DNA from: Hyalangium gracile
GTDB taxonomy: Bacteria; Myxococcota; Myxococcia; Myxococcales; Myxococcaceae
DNA: 64,000 nucleotides
Direction: 5' to 3'
Assembly (NCBI RefSeq): GCF_020103725.1
Contig: NZ_JAHXBG010000002.1
Coordinates: 310,001 to 374,000 of the forward strand
Positions 42,698 through 50,933 of this stretch are shown piece after piece. The notes beneath the pieces are model-generated. The model was not told the DNA's origin and searched no databases. It saw only the letters and a list, made by a program, of their open reading frames with translations. The position numbers and the translations under genes are program-made. Positions within the stretch are counted from its first letter, which is position 1. Every line of letters begins with the position of its first letter.

Positions 42698-43096
42698 ATG
42701 AGTTCGCCGAACGTCGAGACCGCGCTGCGCTTCGTGAAGGCCGTGGAGCAGGGAGCCACGGGCAGCACCCTGATGGAGTTCTGCCACCCGGATGTCTCCC
42801 AGCACGAGTACCCCAACCGGCTCTTCCCGAACGGGGCCCATCGGGACGCCCAGGCGCTGCGCGCGTCCTCGGAGCGCGGGCAGCAGGTGCTCTCCTCGCA
42901 GCGCTACGAGGTCCGCAACGCCGTGGCCGCGGGGGACCATGTGGCGCTCGAGATCGACTGGACGGGCACGCTCGCCATCGCCCTGGGAAACAAGCCGGCG
43001 GGCAGCACGCTGCACGCGATGATCGGCCAGTTCATCACCTTCCGAGACGGCCGCATCGCGTCGATCCGCAACTACGACTGCTACGATCCGTTCTGA
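42698..43096 (+). CDS. SnoaL-like/NTF2-fold protein
   Basis: 132 residues, ATG preceded by GAGGAGG 6 bases upstream. The NTF2-like cone fold is indicated by the pattern ALRFVKAVEQGATGSTLMEF, then HPDVSQHEYPN and the final GQFITFRDGRIASIRNYDCYDPF, typical of SnoaL-like isomerases and hydrolases. No catalytic residues can be assigned beyond His and Asp candidates in the N-terminal half. Divergent from and presumably regulated by the adjacent MarR protein. Confidence 0.88.
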   Translation: MSSPNVETALRFVKAVEQGATGSTLMEFCHPDVSQHEYPNRLFPNGAHRDAQALRASSERGQQVLSSQRYEVRNAVAAGDHVALEIDWTGTLAIALGNKPAGSTLHAMIGQFITFRDGRIASIRNYDCYDPF

Positions 43097-43312
43097 GGGC
43101 TCCGGCCGCGAGGCCCGCTCCGCGTTGTACTCGAGTCGGAGACGTCCGTCCGCCAGAATACAATCGCGCCGAAATGTTCCGCTCTGAGTGTCCGCCGCAT
43201 TTCCATCTCCTTACAATGCGAGGCACGGAGGGGGGGCCGTACAGGTGGCGCCATTCCATACCACCGCCTCTGGGACATCGAGAGACCTACACCTCCTCCC
43301 TGGAGCGGAGCC

Positions 43313-45022
43313 ATGAGCACGTTGCATGAGCCGGTACTGCCCGCGAACGAGCGCCTGTGGCAGGCACTGAGCGGGGTCCAGACAGCCTTCCTCCAAGAAC
43401 AGCCAGCGCCGCGGCTCCTCGATCCGCTGCTGTCGGCGCTGCTGGAGCTGACCGGCAGCCAGAGCGGCTTCATCGCCGAGGTGGTGCGCGGTCCCCAGGG
43501 GAAGGCGTCGGTGCAGCCTCTCACGCTGACGAACCTGCACTGGGCGTCGGGTCCGCGGGAGCTGTACACGGGCGAGGCCTCTCGGGGCCTGAGGTTCTCC
43601 GCGCTTCAGAGCCTCGTTGGCGCCGTGCTGCTGACCGGTCAGCCCGTGGTGTCCAACCACCGGCTCACGGAGGAGGCGCCGGGAGGCCCCTCGGAGGAGC
43701 CCTGGGCGCTGCGCTCCTTCGTGGGCCTGCCCATCCACGCGGGCCAGGAGCTGGTGGGCATGGTGGGGCTGGCCAACCGCCCGGGGGGCTATGACGACGC
43801 CGTGCGCGCCTTCCTCCAGCCGTGCCTGGCCACGTGCGGCGTGCTGCTGGTGGGGCTGCGCTGCGAGCGACGCAGGCGCCACGCCGAGGAGGATCAGCTG
43901 CTCTCCGAGGCGGGCTTCCGCAACCTCATGGAGCATGCTCCGGACGCCATCGTCATCCATCGCGAGGGCAGCGTGATCTTCGCCAACCCGGCGGCCGTCA
44001 CGCTGCTGGGCCTCGCCAGCCCGCTGGAGCTGCTGGGCCGGCCGGTGACGGAGTGCGTCCAGCCGGGAGAGGAGGCGCTGCTCACCGAGCTGTCCACCTC
44101 CCCTGCCCCGAGAGAGGTCCGGCTGCGGCACCGCCAGGGTCGGCCGGCGGTGGGCGAGCTGGTGACGGTCTCCCTGCTGTTCGAGGGAGCGCCCGCCGTC
44201 GCGTGCATCGTCCGGGATCTCAGCGAGCGGCGGCAGGTGCACGAGCGACTGCTCACGACGGAGCGGCTGGTGTCGCTGGGCACGCTGACGGCGGGGATGG
44301 CGCACGAGATCAACAACCCGCTGGCCTACATGCTCAGCAACCTCAACTACCTGAACGACGAGCTGCATGCCCTCGTCGAGACCGGGGAGTTCCTCACGGG
44401 CGAGCGCGCCCGGGAGCTCCTGGAGGCGCTGGAGGAGACGCTCAACGGGAGCCGCCGGGTGCGGGACATCGTGCGCAACCTGCGGCTCTTCTCGCGCAGC
44501 ACGCCGGACCAGCAGGGCCTGGTGGATCTCTCGGCCCTGCTCGACTCGTGCGTGAACATGGCGTGGGGAGACATCAAGCACCGCGCGCGGGTGGTGAAGG
44601 ACTACGCGCCGGTGCCCCCGCTCTACGGGAACGAGTCCCAGCTGGCGCAGGTGTTCCTCCACCTGATCCTCAACGCCGTGCAGGCGCTGCCGCCCCAGGG
44701 CGGAGAGTCGGGAGAGATCCGCCTCTCCACCCGGCACGAGGAGGGGGTGCTGATGGTGTCGGTGCACGACACCGGGGAGGGCATCCCGGAAGAGGAGCTG
44801 GATCGGCTGTTCGATCCGTTCTTCACCACGAGGTCCCCGCGCCAGGGCACGGGGCTGGGCCTGTCCATCTGCCACGACATTGTCAAGACGCTGCGAGGCC
44901 ACATCACGGTGGAGAGCCACCCGGGCCGCGGGAGCACCTTCCGGGTCTTCCTGCCGACCAACGTCCTCACCCAGCGCCCCACTCCTCCGGAGCCTCCAGC
45001 GCGCCATGCCGCCACGGGCTGA
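43313..45022 (+). CDS. GAF-PAS sensor histidine kinase
   Basis: 569 residues, no membrane helix, so cytoplasmic. GAF-like domain at about 35-190 (GSQSGFIAEVV, SFVGLPIHAGQELVGMVGL). PAS at about 205-310 (FRNLMEHAPDAIVIHREG). HisKA with phospho-acceptor H331 in GMAHEINNPLAY. HATPase domain from about 440 (NAVQALP, DTGEGIPEEELDRLFDPFFT, GTGLGLSI). No response regulator is adjacent, so it is an orphan kinase. The unusual start region has GGAGCGGAGCC before the ATG. Confidence 0.95.
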   Translation: MSTLHEPVLPANERLWQALSGVQTAFLQEQPAPRLLDPLLSALLELTGSQSGFIAEVVRGPQGKASVQPLTLTNLHWASGPRELYTGEASRGLRFSALQSLVGAVLLTGQPVVSNHRLTEEAPGGPSEEPWALRSFVGLPIHAGQELVGMVGLANRPGGYDDAVRAFLQPCLATCGVLLVGLRCERRRRHAEEDQLLSEAGFRNLMEHAPDAIVIHREGSVIFANPAAVTLLGLASPLELLGRPVTECVQPGEEALLTELSTSPAPREVRLRHRQGRPAVGELVTVSLLFEGAPAVACIVRDLSERRQVHERLLTTERLVSLGTLTAGMAHEINNPLAYMLSNLNYLNDELHALVETGEFLTGERARELLEALEETLNGSRRVRDIVRNLRLFSRSTPDQQGLVDLSALLDSCVNMAWGDIKHRARVVKDYAPVPPLYGNESQLAQVFLHLILNAVQALPPQGGESGEIRLSTRHEEGVLMVSVHDTGEGIPEEELDRLFDPFFTTRSPRQGTGLGLSICHDIVKTLRGHITVESHPGRGSTFRVFLPTNVLTQRPTPPEPPARHAATG

Positions 45023-45061
45023 GCCCGAGCCGGAGCGCTGGGGCAGCCCGCCGGGGAACCG

Positions 45062-46576
45062 TCAGGGCAGCCGATCGTAGTCGAGCTCGGCGCCCACCGC
45101 GCCGGGGAGGAGCTCGACCTCGCGCTGCCGCATGTGATGGACGAGGGCCGGGAAGAGCTCCAGCAGGTTGTCGGAGCGCACCACGGGCGGCAGCTCGCGC
45201 TCCTCGGAGAGCAGGGCCGCCACGCTGCCCAGCCGATCCATCGCGCCGTGGCTGCCTCCCGTACCCACGCCGTTGAGGCTGGCGATGGGCGCCTGGTAGC
45301 CCACGGACATGAACGGGTGGCGATAGGACACGATGATGTCCGAGGGGTACTGCACGCTGATGGGCTCGAAGGCGGTGCGGGCCCGGAAGAAGAAGTCCGG
45401 GTAGGTGCGATCGACCGTCAGCGAGAAGAGCGCGTCGTCGCCGAAGAGGCCGTAGGGCGCCCCCTCGTTGAAGGTGACGGGGATGTCGAGCGCCGCCCAG
45501 TCCAGGTTGCTCGGCAGCACGTAGGAGTCCGTGGCGACGTCATAGCCGAAGCGCGCCACGAGGTTGCCCTCGCGCCAGACGCTCACCCAGTCCAGGCCCT
45601 GCGGAAACTCGGGCCCCGGCACCTCGCCGCGCGCGAAGACGAGATCGGCCGCCGAGCACGTGGAGGCCCGGCGCGCCACCTCGGCCACCCAGTGCGGGCG
45701 GGCGTGGATGGCCACGTAGGTGACGCGGGTGTGGAGGATGGCGATCGCGGCGGGGCCCTCCTCCTTGTCCGCGTCCTCCATGGACTCCACGGTGACGACG
45801 CCCGCGTCCTCGAGCTGATCGCGGAAGTCCACCACCGTCTCCTCCGGCTTGGGGATGCCGTCGATGCCATGGTCGCCGAAGAAGGTGAAGATGAAGGTGC
45901 GCTCGGGGTGATCGCGCTTGAACTTCTCGATGCGCTCGCTCAGGGCGACGAGCACCTCGACCATGTCATCCTCGGAGCGGATGTGGCCGATGACGTCCGT
46001 CTCCAGCAGGTAGGCGGTGAAGGTGTCCTGGACCTGGCTGCGGCCGGCCAGGGCGGCGAAGACGTTGTCGACGCCCTTGTAGTAGCCGTAGACGGGGCGA
46101 TCGTAGCTCCAGAGCGCGTCCAGGTAGGCGCTCGCGTGGTAGTCGAACGCCCGGTAGTACGCGGGCGTCTGGGCATAGGTCGGCAGCGTGAAGGGCAGCT
46201 CCTCCAGCGGCGGGACGAGGTGCACCAGCAGCCCGCCCAGGGCCTTGTTGTAGACCTTGTCCTTCACCGGATCGTAGTGGCCGAACTCGTACCCGGCGAA
46301 GCGCTGGGTGTGGAAGATGCGCGTCCAGCTGGAGTCGCTGGTGGCGGGGAACATGGCGACGAAGCGCGAGAGGTTCGCGTGGGGGAAGGCGCCCCGCTCG
46401 CGCGCGCGCACGACGGCGCTGTGGGAGAGCCCATCCATGCCCAGGTACACGCGCACCACGGGGTTGAGCGACGGCTCTCCCCGAGCGGGGATGCTGTTCA
46501 TCATCGCGTAGTGCTCCCAGTCACACGCGGACATGGAGAGCACCAGCAGGCAGAGCGCGAAGCGGGAGCGCCTCAC
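45062..46576 (-). CDS. alkaline phosphatase/nucleotide pyrophosphatase-like lipoprotein
   Basis: 504 residues with a lipobox SMSAC (Cys 18). The alkaline-phosphatase superfamily core is visible: metal ligand LGMDGLSHSA, probable nucleophile Ser/Thr in FPATSDSSW, DVIGHIRSED, FGDHGIDG and GGSHGAMDR near the end. Such enzymes hydrolyse phosphodiesters or phosphomonoesters outside the inner membrane. It is translationally coupled (ATGA) to an upstream outer-membrane-like protein gene and the two probably act together on surface or extracellular material. Confidence 0.88.
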   Translation of the reverse strand: MRRSRFALCLLVLSMSACDWEHYAMMNSIPARGEPSLNPVVRVYLGMDGLSHSAVVRARERGAFPHANLSRFVAMFPATSDSSWTRIFHTQRFAGYEFGHYDPVKDKVYNKALGGLLVHLVPPLEELPFTLPTYAQTPAYYRAFDYHASAYLDALWSYDRPVYGYYKGVDNVFAALAGRSQVQDTFTAYLLETDVIGHIRSEDDMVEVLVALSERIEKFKRDHPERTFIFTFFGDHGIDGIPKPEETVVDFRDQLEDAGVVTVESMEDADKEEGPAAIAILHTRVTYVAIHARPHWVAEVARRASTCSAADLVFARGEVPGPEFPQGLDWVSVWREGNLVARFGYDVATDSYVLPSNLDWAALDIPVTFNEGAPYGLFGDDALFSLTVDRTYPDFFFRARTAFEPISVQYPSDIIVSYRHPFMSVGYQAPIASLNGVGTGGSHGAMDRLGSVAALLSEERELPPVVRSDNLLELFPALVHHMRQREVELLPGAVGAELDYDRLP

Positions 46577-47361
46577 AGGTAGATCCCCAGGGCGAGCAGC
46601 GGGCTGGTCTGCCGGCCATCCTCGAAGAAGCGATAGAAGTAGCCGACCTGCGCCTCGAACCAGCCCCGCCGGTAGCAGTAGGAAGCGCCGAGCATGTTGA
46701 AGTCATGGTCCCAGAAGCCCACCTCGCTAGCGTGGGCGCGGACGGAGTGGTGCTTGAAGGCCAGGAACTCGGCGACCAGGTTGGTGCCAACCACCAGGCG
46801 ATTGCGGTAGGGCCCATTGTCGAACATGCCCATGACCGTGGCGGTGCCGTGGAGGTAGAGCCAGGGGAAGACCTGGTACGAGGCCGTGGTCCCCACGGGC
46901 ACCACGGTGAGGAGGATGTCCCGGGTGTCCAGGCGGGAGATGTAGTTGCTCGAGGTGAAGGCCTCCCCCGACCCGGGCAGGAAGACGAGCACCTCCGCAT
47001 GGGCGGCCACCGCGAGCCGCTCGGTGGCCAGCAGGCGCAGCTTCGCGTGGATGTTGGGCGCGCGGAAGACGAAGGACAGCGGATGGACGCCGAGCTGCGC
47101 CACGCCGAAGAGGCCGAACTCCGCGTTGCTGGTGCCCAGATACAGGCCCTTGTGGGGCAGCACCCGGCCGGTGTTCTCCCAGAGGGGGTAGAGCGAGGTG
47201 AGGATGGGGGGCTGCTCCTCGGCGGGCGCGGCGGATGCGCTGGCCGGAGTCGCGGCCTCGGGAGTCTGTGGAGAAGGAGGCTCCGCCCGGGAGACGCCCG
47301 TGGAGAGGAGAAGGCCCAGGATGACCAGGGATGGGTGCACGCGACGGGACGGGTTCTTCAC
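46573..47361 (-). CDS. outer-membrane protein coupled to phosphatase
   Basis: The GTG at 47361 (VKNPSRR) places the signal peptide (PSLVILGLLLSTGVSRA) at the N-terminus and gives 262 residues. After a Pro/Ala-rich linker the chain is strand-rich with aromatic residues (LTSLYPLWENTGRVLPHKG, GVHPLSFVFRAPN), suggestive of a beta-barrel. Its stop overlaps the start of the phosphatase gene. A partner exporting, anchoring or sensing is possible; no family recognised. Confidence 0.78.
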   Translation of the reverse strand: MKNPSRRVHPSLVILGLLLSTGVSRAEPPSPQTPEAATPASASAAPAEEQPPILTSLYPLWENTGRVLPHKGLYLGTSNAEFGLFGVAQLGVHPLSFVFRAPNIHAKLRLLATERLAVAAHAEVLVFLPGSGEAFTSSNYISRLDTRDILLTVVPVGTTASYQVFPWLYLHGTATVMGMFDNGPYRNRLVVGTNLVAEFLAFKHHSVRAHASEVGFWDHDFNMLGASYCYRRGWFEAQVGYFYRFFEDGRQTSPLLALGIYL

Positions 47362-47397
47362 GGCGTCGCATACAAGCGTGCGCTTTTCTCGAAGGCA

Positions 47398-47805
47398 ATG
47401 ACGGAGCGCGTCGACCCACACGGTGGCACGGCCACTGCCATGCGGGCCACGGCTCCCCTGCCCTTCATGGGCGGGAACCCAGGCCAGCAATTGATTAGTG
47501 TCTCCTTCGTGATCGGCCCATCACCGAAGACCTGTGTCGCCTGCGGGCGCCACCTTGCCGCGAGCGAGGTGTACTACCGCTTCACCCTCACCCTGCAAGG
47601 CGAGCAGGACATGCTGGACGGTCCCGGGCGAGGGAGCACCGTCGAGCTCGCCGCGATCATGAAGCAGCTCGAAGAGGGGCCGGAGGATGCGCGCGAGTTG
47701 GAGGAGCAGGTCCACTGGGAGCGCACGGGGGTCATCTGCAGTGCGTGCCGCTCCGTGGTGGTGCGCTCGCTCGAGCGACCGCCGGGGGAAGCCGGGCCGC
47801 ACTGA
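47398..47805 (+). CDS. small CxxC zinc-ribbon-like protein
   Basis: About 135 residues from ATG 47398; later ATGs near 47440 and 47467 are possible starts, so the N-terminus is uncertain. Two CxxC pairs (TCVACGRH and ICSACRS) about 65 residues apart suggest a zinc ribbon. The middle is acidic and helical. It starts 36 bases from the divergent outer-membrane gene. No known family. Confidence 0.7.
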   Translation: MTERVDPHGGTATAMRATAPLPFMGGNPGQQLISVSFVIGPSPKTCVACGRHLAASEVYYRFTLTLQGEQDMLDGPGRGSTVELAAIMKQLEEGPEDARELEEQVHWERTGVICSACRSVVVRSLERPPGEAGPH

Positions 47806-47840
47806 GCCATCACGAACCGTTGGGTGTAGGCTCCCTTCTC

Positions 47841-48176
47841 ATGAAGCGACTCCTGCTGACCGCCACGCTCGTCCTGTCCTCGGTTGCCTGGGCCGACGTC
47901 CCTCCCGCCGATACGGCCGGATGCTCGGGGAAACAGGAGAGCGCGAGCTGCCAGACCGATGCCTCCAAGGACGGCACCTGCCAGACGTCGAAGTGCTGGC
48001 GGAACGACTACAGCAACGGCCCTCCGCCGAAGTCCGTGGAGTACGACTGCCTCAAGTGTGTGGTCTCGCCTCCAGGCGCCAAGAGCGGCGGCTGCGCGGC
48101 GGCTCCGGGGGCGCCTCTCGCCCTGGCCGCGCTCCTGGCCGGGTGGTGGACTCGCAACCCGCGTCGGCGCGCATGA
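47841..48176 (+). CDS. secreted Cys-rich protein with MYXO-CTERM-like tail
   Basis: 111 residues: a signal peptide (RLLLTATLVLSSVAWA), eight cysteines in a compact mature region, and a C-terminal GGCAAAPGAPLALAALLAGWW helix followed by RNPRRR. This end has the layout of the MYXO-CTERM surface-sorting signal of myxobacteria (Cys, short hydrophobic helix, Arg cluster). The protein is expected at the cell surface. Its stop overlaps the next start by 4 bases (ATGA). Confidence 0.82.
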   Translation: MKRLLLTATLVLSSVAWADVPPADTAGCSGKQESASCQTDASKDGTCQTSKCWRNDYSNGPPPKSVEYDCLKCVVSPPGAKSGGCAAAPGAPLALAALLAGWWTRNPRRRA

Positions 48177-49171
48177 GCGCGGTGGAGACACTCCTCGCGC
48201 CCGCGGATGCGCTGCGCGCGAGGCTGTATCGACTCCTCGCCCCGTGGGCCGGGCCTCTCTTCGCGGACCGGGAGCGCCGCGTGGCATGGCTCGGAGTGGT
48301 GTACGTGGCCCTGGCGTTCCTGGTCACCCTCACCGCGCCGCTCTGGAGCCTGGCGCTCGGTCCGCTGTTATTGGGCGTGCCCCACCTGGTCTCGGACGTG
48401 CGGTACCTCGTCGTGCGCCCGGGGCTGCACCGCAGGAGGCTCCTCGCCGGGCTGTGCGCGGTGCCCCTGCTGGCGATCGGTCTCGGCGCGGGACCTGCGT
48501 TCGGCCTGCTCGCGATGCTGGTCGCCATCCTGGGAGCGCGAGGCTCGTGGCTGCGCAAGGGGCCGATGCTCGTGGGCTGGGCGGTGCTCAGTGGAGTGGC
48601 CCTCGGCTTCGGGGCGGGCTTCCAGCTGGCCTTCGCCCACCTGCACAACGTGATCGCCGTGGCGCTCTGGTGGTGGGCCTGGAGAGCCCGGCATGGGCGG
48701 GCGTGGGCCGTGCCGCTGCTGGCCTTTCTCGGGACGGTGGCGCTGCTGCTGGGAGCCGCGGAGCCGGTGCTGACGGCGCTGGGAGCCTGGACGGCGCCCG
48801 GGACAGGCTCCTCCTTCACGGAGCACGCGCAGGTCCTGGCGCCGGGAAGCGGGCCTGTGCTGGCACTGCGGCTGGTGCTGGCGTTCGCGTTCCTGCAGTC
48901 GGTCCATTACGGCGTGTGGCTGCGGCTGGTTCCAGAGGATGACCGGACCCGCGCGGCACCCAGGCCCTGGCGAGCTTCGTGGCGAGCCCTGGAGACGGAC
49001 TTCGGCGTGGTGCCGCTGGTGCTGTTCACGACGCTGGCGCTCGGGATCGCGGCGTGGGGAGCGGTGGATCTCGCGCAAGCCCGCATGGGCTATTTGCGGC
49101 TGGCGGGGTTCCACGGCTACCTCGAGCTTGCGGTCGGAGCGCTCTGGCTCATCGAGGGGCGGCGGGTGTGA
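48173..49171 (+). CDS. polytopic membrane protein with intramembrane histidines
   Basis: 332 residues and about nine membrane helices. Conserved-looking His positions fall near or in helices: LGVPHLVSDVRYL, AFAHLHNVIA, QSVHYGVWL and AGFHGYLEL. The plan is reminiscent of the protein at 10281-11387 (GPHFAATWVRTYL and GTLHGVQYLG). I cannot assign a family. Translationally coupled at both ends (ATGA upstream, GTGA downstream), so part of a three-gene unit with the MYXO-CTERM protein and a small membrane protein. Confidence 0.8.
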   Translation: MSAVETLLAPADALRARLYRLLAPWAGPLFADRERRVAWLGVVYVALAFLVTLTAPLWSLALGPLLLGVPHLVSDVRYLVVRPGLHRRRLLAGLCAVPLLAIGLGAGPAFGLLAMLVAILGARGSWLRKGPMLVGWAVLSGVALGFGAGFQLAFAHLHNVIAVALWWWAWRARHGRAWAVPLLAFLGTVALLLGAAEPVLTALGAWTAPGTGSSFTEHAQVLAPGSGPVLALRLVLAFAFLQSVHYGVWLRLVPEDDRTRAAPRPWRASWRALETDFGVVPLVLFTTLALGIAAWGAVDLAQARMGYLRLAGFHGYLELAVGALWLIEGRRV

Positions 49172-49488
49172 AGGCCTGGCTGATTGCCTTCGCCTTCACG
49201 CAGGTGGTCGAGGTGCCCATCTACCTGCGGGCCGGCGCTGGCTGGCGAGCGGCCATCCTCGCCAGCACCTTCACGCATCCGGTGGTGTGGTTCGGGTTCC
49301 CGGCACTGCGCGTGCTGGGCCTGGGCTACTGGGGGACGGTGCTCCTGGTGGAGTGCTTCGCGATCGGCGCCGAGGCCCTCTGGCTCACCACGCGCGGCGT
49401 GCGGCGCGCACTCCTGTGGAGCCTGGTGGCCAACGGCGCGAGCGTCGCCCTGGGCCTGCTGTCACGAGCGGTCCTCGGCTGGCCCTGA
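49168..49488 (+). CDS. small integral membrane protein
   Basis: The GTG at 49168 overlaps the preceding stop (GTGA). 106 residues with three to four helices (AWLIAFAFTQVVEVPIYL, FGFPALRVLGLGYWGT, LLWSLVANGASVALGLL). Likely a partner of the upstream polytopic protein. Unknown family. Confidence 0.75.
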   Translation: MKAWLIAFAFTQVVEVPIYLRAGAGWRAAILASTFTHPVVWFGFPALRVLGLGYWGTVLLVECFAIGAEALWLTTRGVRRALLWSLVANGASVALGLLSRAVLGWP

Positions 49489-49496
49489 ACCGGTAC

Positions 49497-49525
49497 CGAA
49501 CTGGTATGACAAGCAGACCAGTTCG
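49497..49525. repeat. inverted repeat before ECF sigma operon
   Basis: A perfect 9-base inverted repeat (CGAACTGGT 49497-49505, ACCAGTTCG 49517-49525, 11-base loop) lies after the membrane-protein operon and about 200 bases before the sigma gene. GGACA-GAT-TGTCC follows at 49525-49537. Terminator and operator functions are both possible. Confidence 0.5.
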
Positions 49526-49728
49526 GACAGATTGTCCGCGGAGAGGGGGGCCGCTCGGTCCCCTGCCCTGCCAACCGGCCCCCGAGCGAAGGCCGCCCCG
49601 GCGCGAAGTGGGCGACACACGCTCGCCTCCTCCGTGGAATTCGTGACAAGTCCGTGCTACCGAGCGCCCGTGACCGCGAAAGATTCTGTGTCCCCTTCTT
49701 GCCCACCCGCGTGTCCAAGCAGGAAGAG

Positions 49729-50241
49729 ATGAGCCAGGGGCTGAGCGCCGCGGAGCTCGAGGAGCTCTACGACCGGTACGCCCCTGGCATGTACCGGAGG
49801 GCCCTGGGCATGCTCCAGCGGGAAGCGGACGCGTGGGATGCCGTCCAGGAGACGTTCATCCGCATCATCCAGAACGCCCCGGCGTTCCGGCGAGAAGCCC
49901 GGCCGATGACCTACATCTACCGGGTGACGACCAACGTCTGCCTCAACATGCTGCGCTCCCGGAGCCTGCGGGACGTCTCCGAGCAGGACGAAGGCCCCGA
50001 GCCCGAGGTGGACGCGCTCGCGCCCTCCGAGTGCCGCGACTTCCTGCTCAAGCTCTCGAGGGATCTCGACGAGCGCAGCCTCACCGTGGCGGCCCTCTAC
50101 TACGTCGACGGGCTCTCCCAGGAGGAGATCGCCCAGGTGCTGGGGCTCTCCCGGAAGACGATCGTCCGAGAGGTGAAGCACATCACCACCCTGGCGCAGA
50201 CCATCGGCGAGCCGCGCCGGCTGAAGGGAGCCTTGGAATGA
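49729..50241 (+). CDS. ECF-type RNA polymerase sigma factor
   Basis: The ATG at 49729 has AGGAAG 5 bases before it, giving 170 residues; a GTG at 49711 adds six. Region 2 (YDRYAPGMYRRALGML, WDAVQETFIRIIQN) and region 4 (LYYVDGLSQEEIAQVLGLSRK) are clear. The next gene starts inside the stop (ATGA) and looks like its anti-sigma factor. Confidence 0.94.
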   Translation: MSQGLSAAELEELYDRYAPGMYRRALGMLQREADAWDAVQETFIRIIQNAPAFRREARPMTYIYRVTTNVCLNMLRSRSLRDVSEQDEGPEPEVDALAPSECRDFLLKLSRDLDERSLTVAALYYVDGLSQEEIAQVLGLSRKTIVREVKHITTLAQTIGEPRRLKGALE

Positions 50242-50933
50242 GCGACCACCTTTCGGCGCTCGCCCTGGATGAGGTGGCCGTCGGGGGCCCTCGCCCGCCG
50301 CACCTGGAGTCCTGTGTCGCCTGCCAGGGTCGCCTGGAGCGCCTGCGGACGCATGCCGACGCCACCCGTGCGGACCCACGCTTCCTCCGGGTCCGCAACC
50401 AGGTGCGCTCTGAGCAGGCCCGGACCAAGGAGTCGCGGGCTCCTCGCTGGCGCCTCGGCTGGGTGGTCGTACCGGCCCTGGCCGCGGCCGTGGCCGTGCT
50501 GGTGGTCCGGCGTCCCACCGGCGAGCCGTGGACGATCGGTGACGGCCCGCCCGGAGTCCGGGTGAAGGGCCAGCCCGCGGTGGAGCTGATCCGGCTGGCC
50601 GATGGAGCGGTGAACCCCGTCCTGAGCGAGGGCGATCAGGTCGAGCTGAAGCTCCGGGGCGGTGGCCACCGGTTCGCGCTCGTCGTCTCGGTGGACGGCA
50701 GCGGCCAGCCCGAGCAGCTCTGGCCCGGCTCGGGCAATACGAGCGGAGCGCTGAGCGAGGCCCAGACGACACCGCGCTTCCAGGTCACCGAGGGTGACTT
50801 CGTGGTGCACGCCTTCTACTCGGACCGGCCGCTCGGGCTGGACGAGGTCCGCGGCTGGCTCCCGGCACCGAAGCAGCTTCCCGCCGGGGTGACACACACC
50901 TCGGTATCCCTGAAGGTGGGGACACGGAGATGA
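50238..50933 (+). CDS. probable anti-sigma factor
   Basis: 231 residues. The N-terminal part has an anti-sigma-like cluster HLESCVACQGRLERL (His and two Cys). One membrane helix follows (WRLGWVVVPALAAAVAVLVV), then a periplasmic beta-rich domain (PAVELIRLADGAVNPVLSEGD, VVSVDGSGQPEQLW). Coupled by ATGA to both the upstream sigma gene and the downstream caspase-like gene. The ligand sensed is unknown. Confidence 0.82.
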   Translation: MSDHLSALALDEVAVGGPRPPHLESCVACQGRLERLRTHADATRADPRFLRVRNQVRSEQARTKESRAPRWRLGWVVVPALAAAVAVLVVRRPTGEPWTIGDGPPGVRVKGQPAVELIRLADGAVNPVLSEGDQVELKLRGGGHRFALVVSVDGSGQPEQLWPGSGNTSGALSEAQTTPRFQVTEGDFVVHAFYSDRPLGLDEVRGWLPAPKQLPAGVTHTSVSLKVGTRR

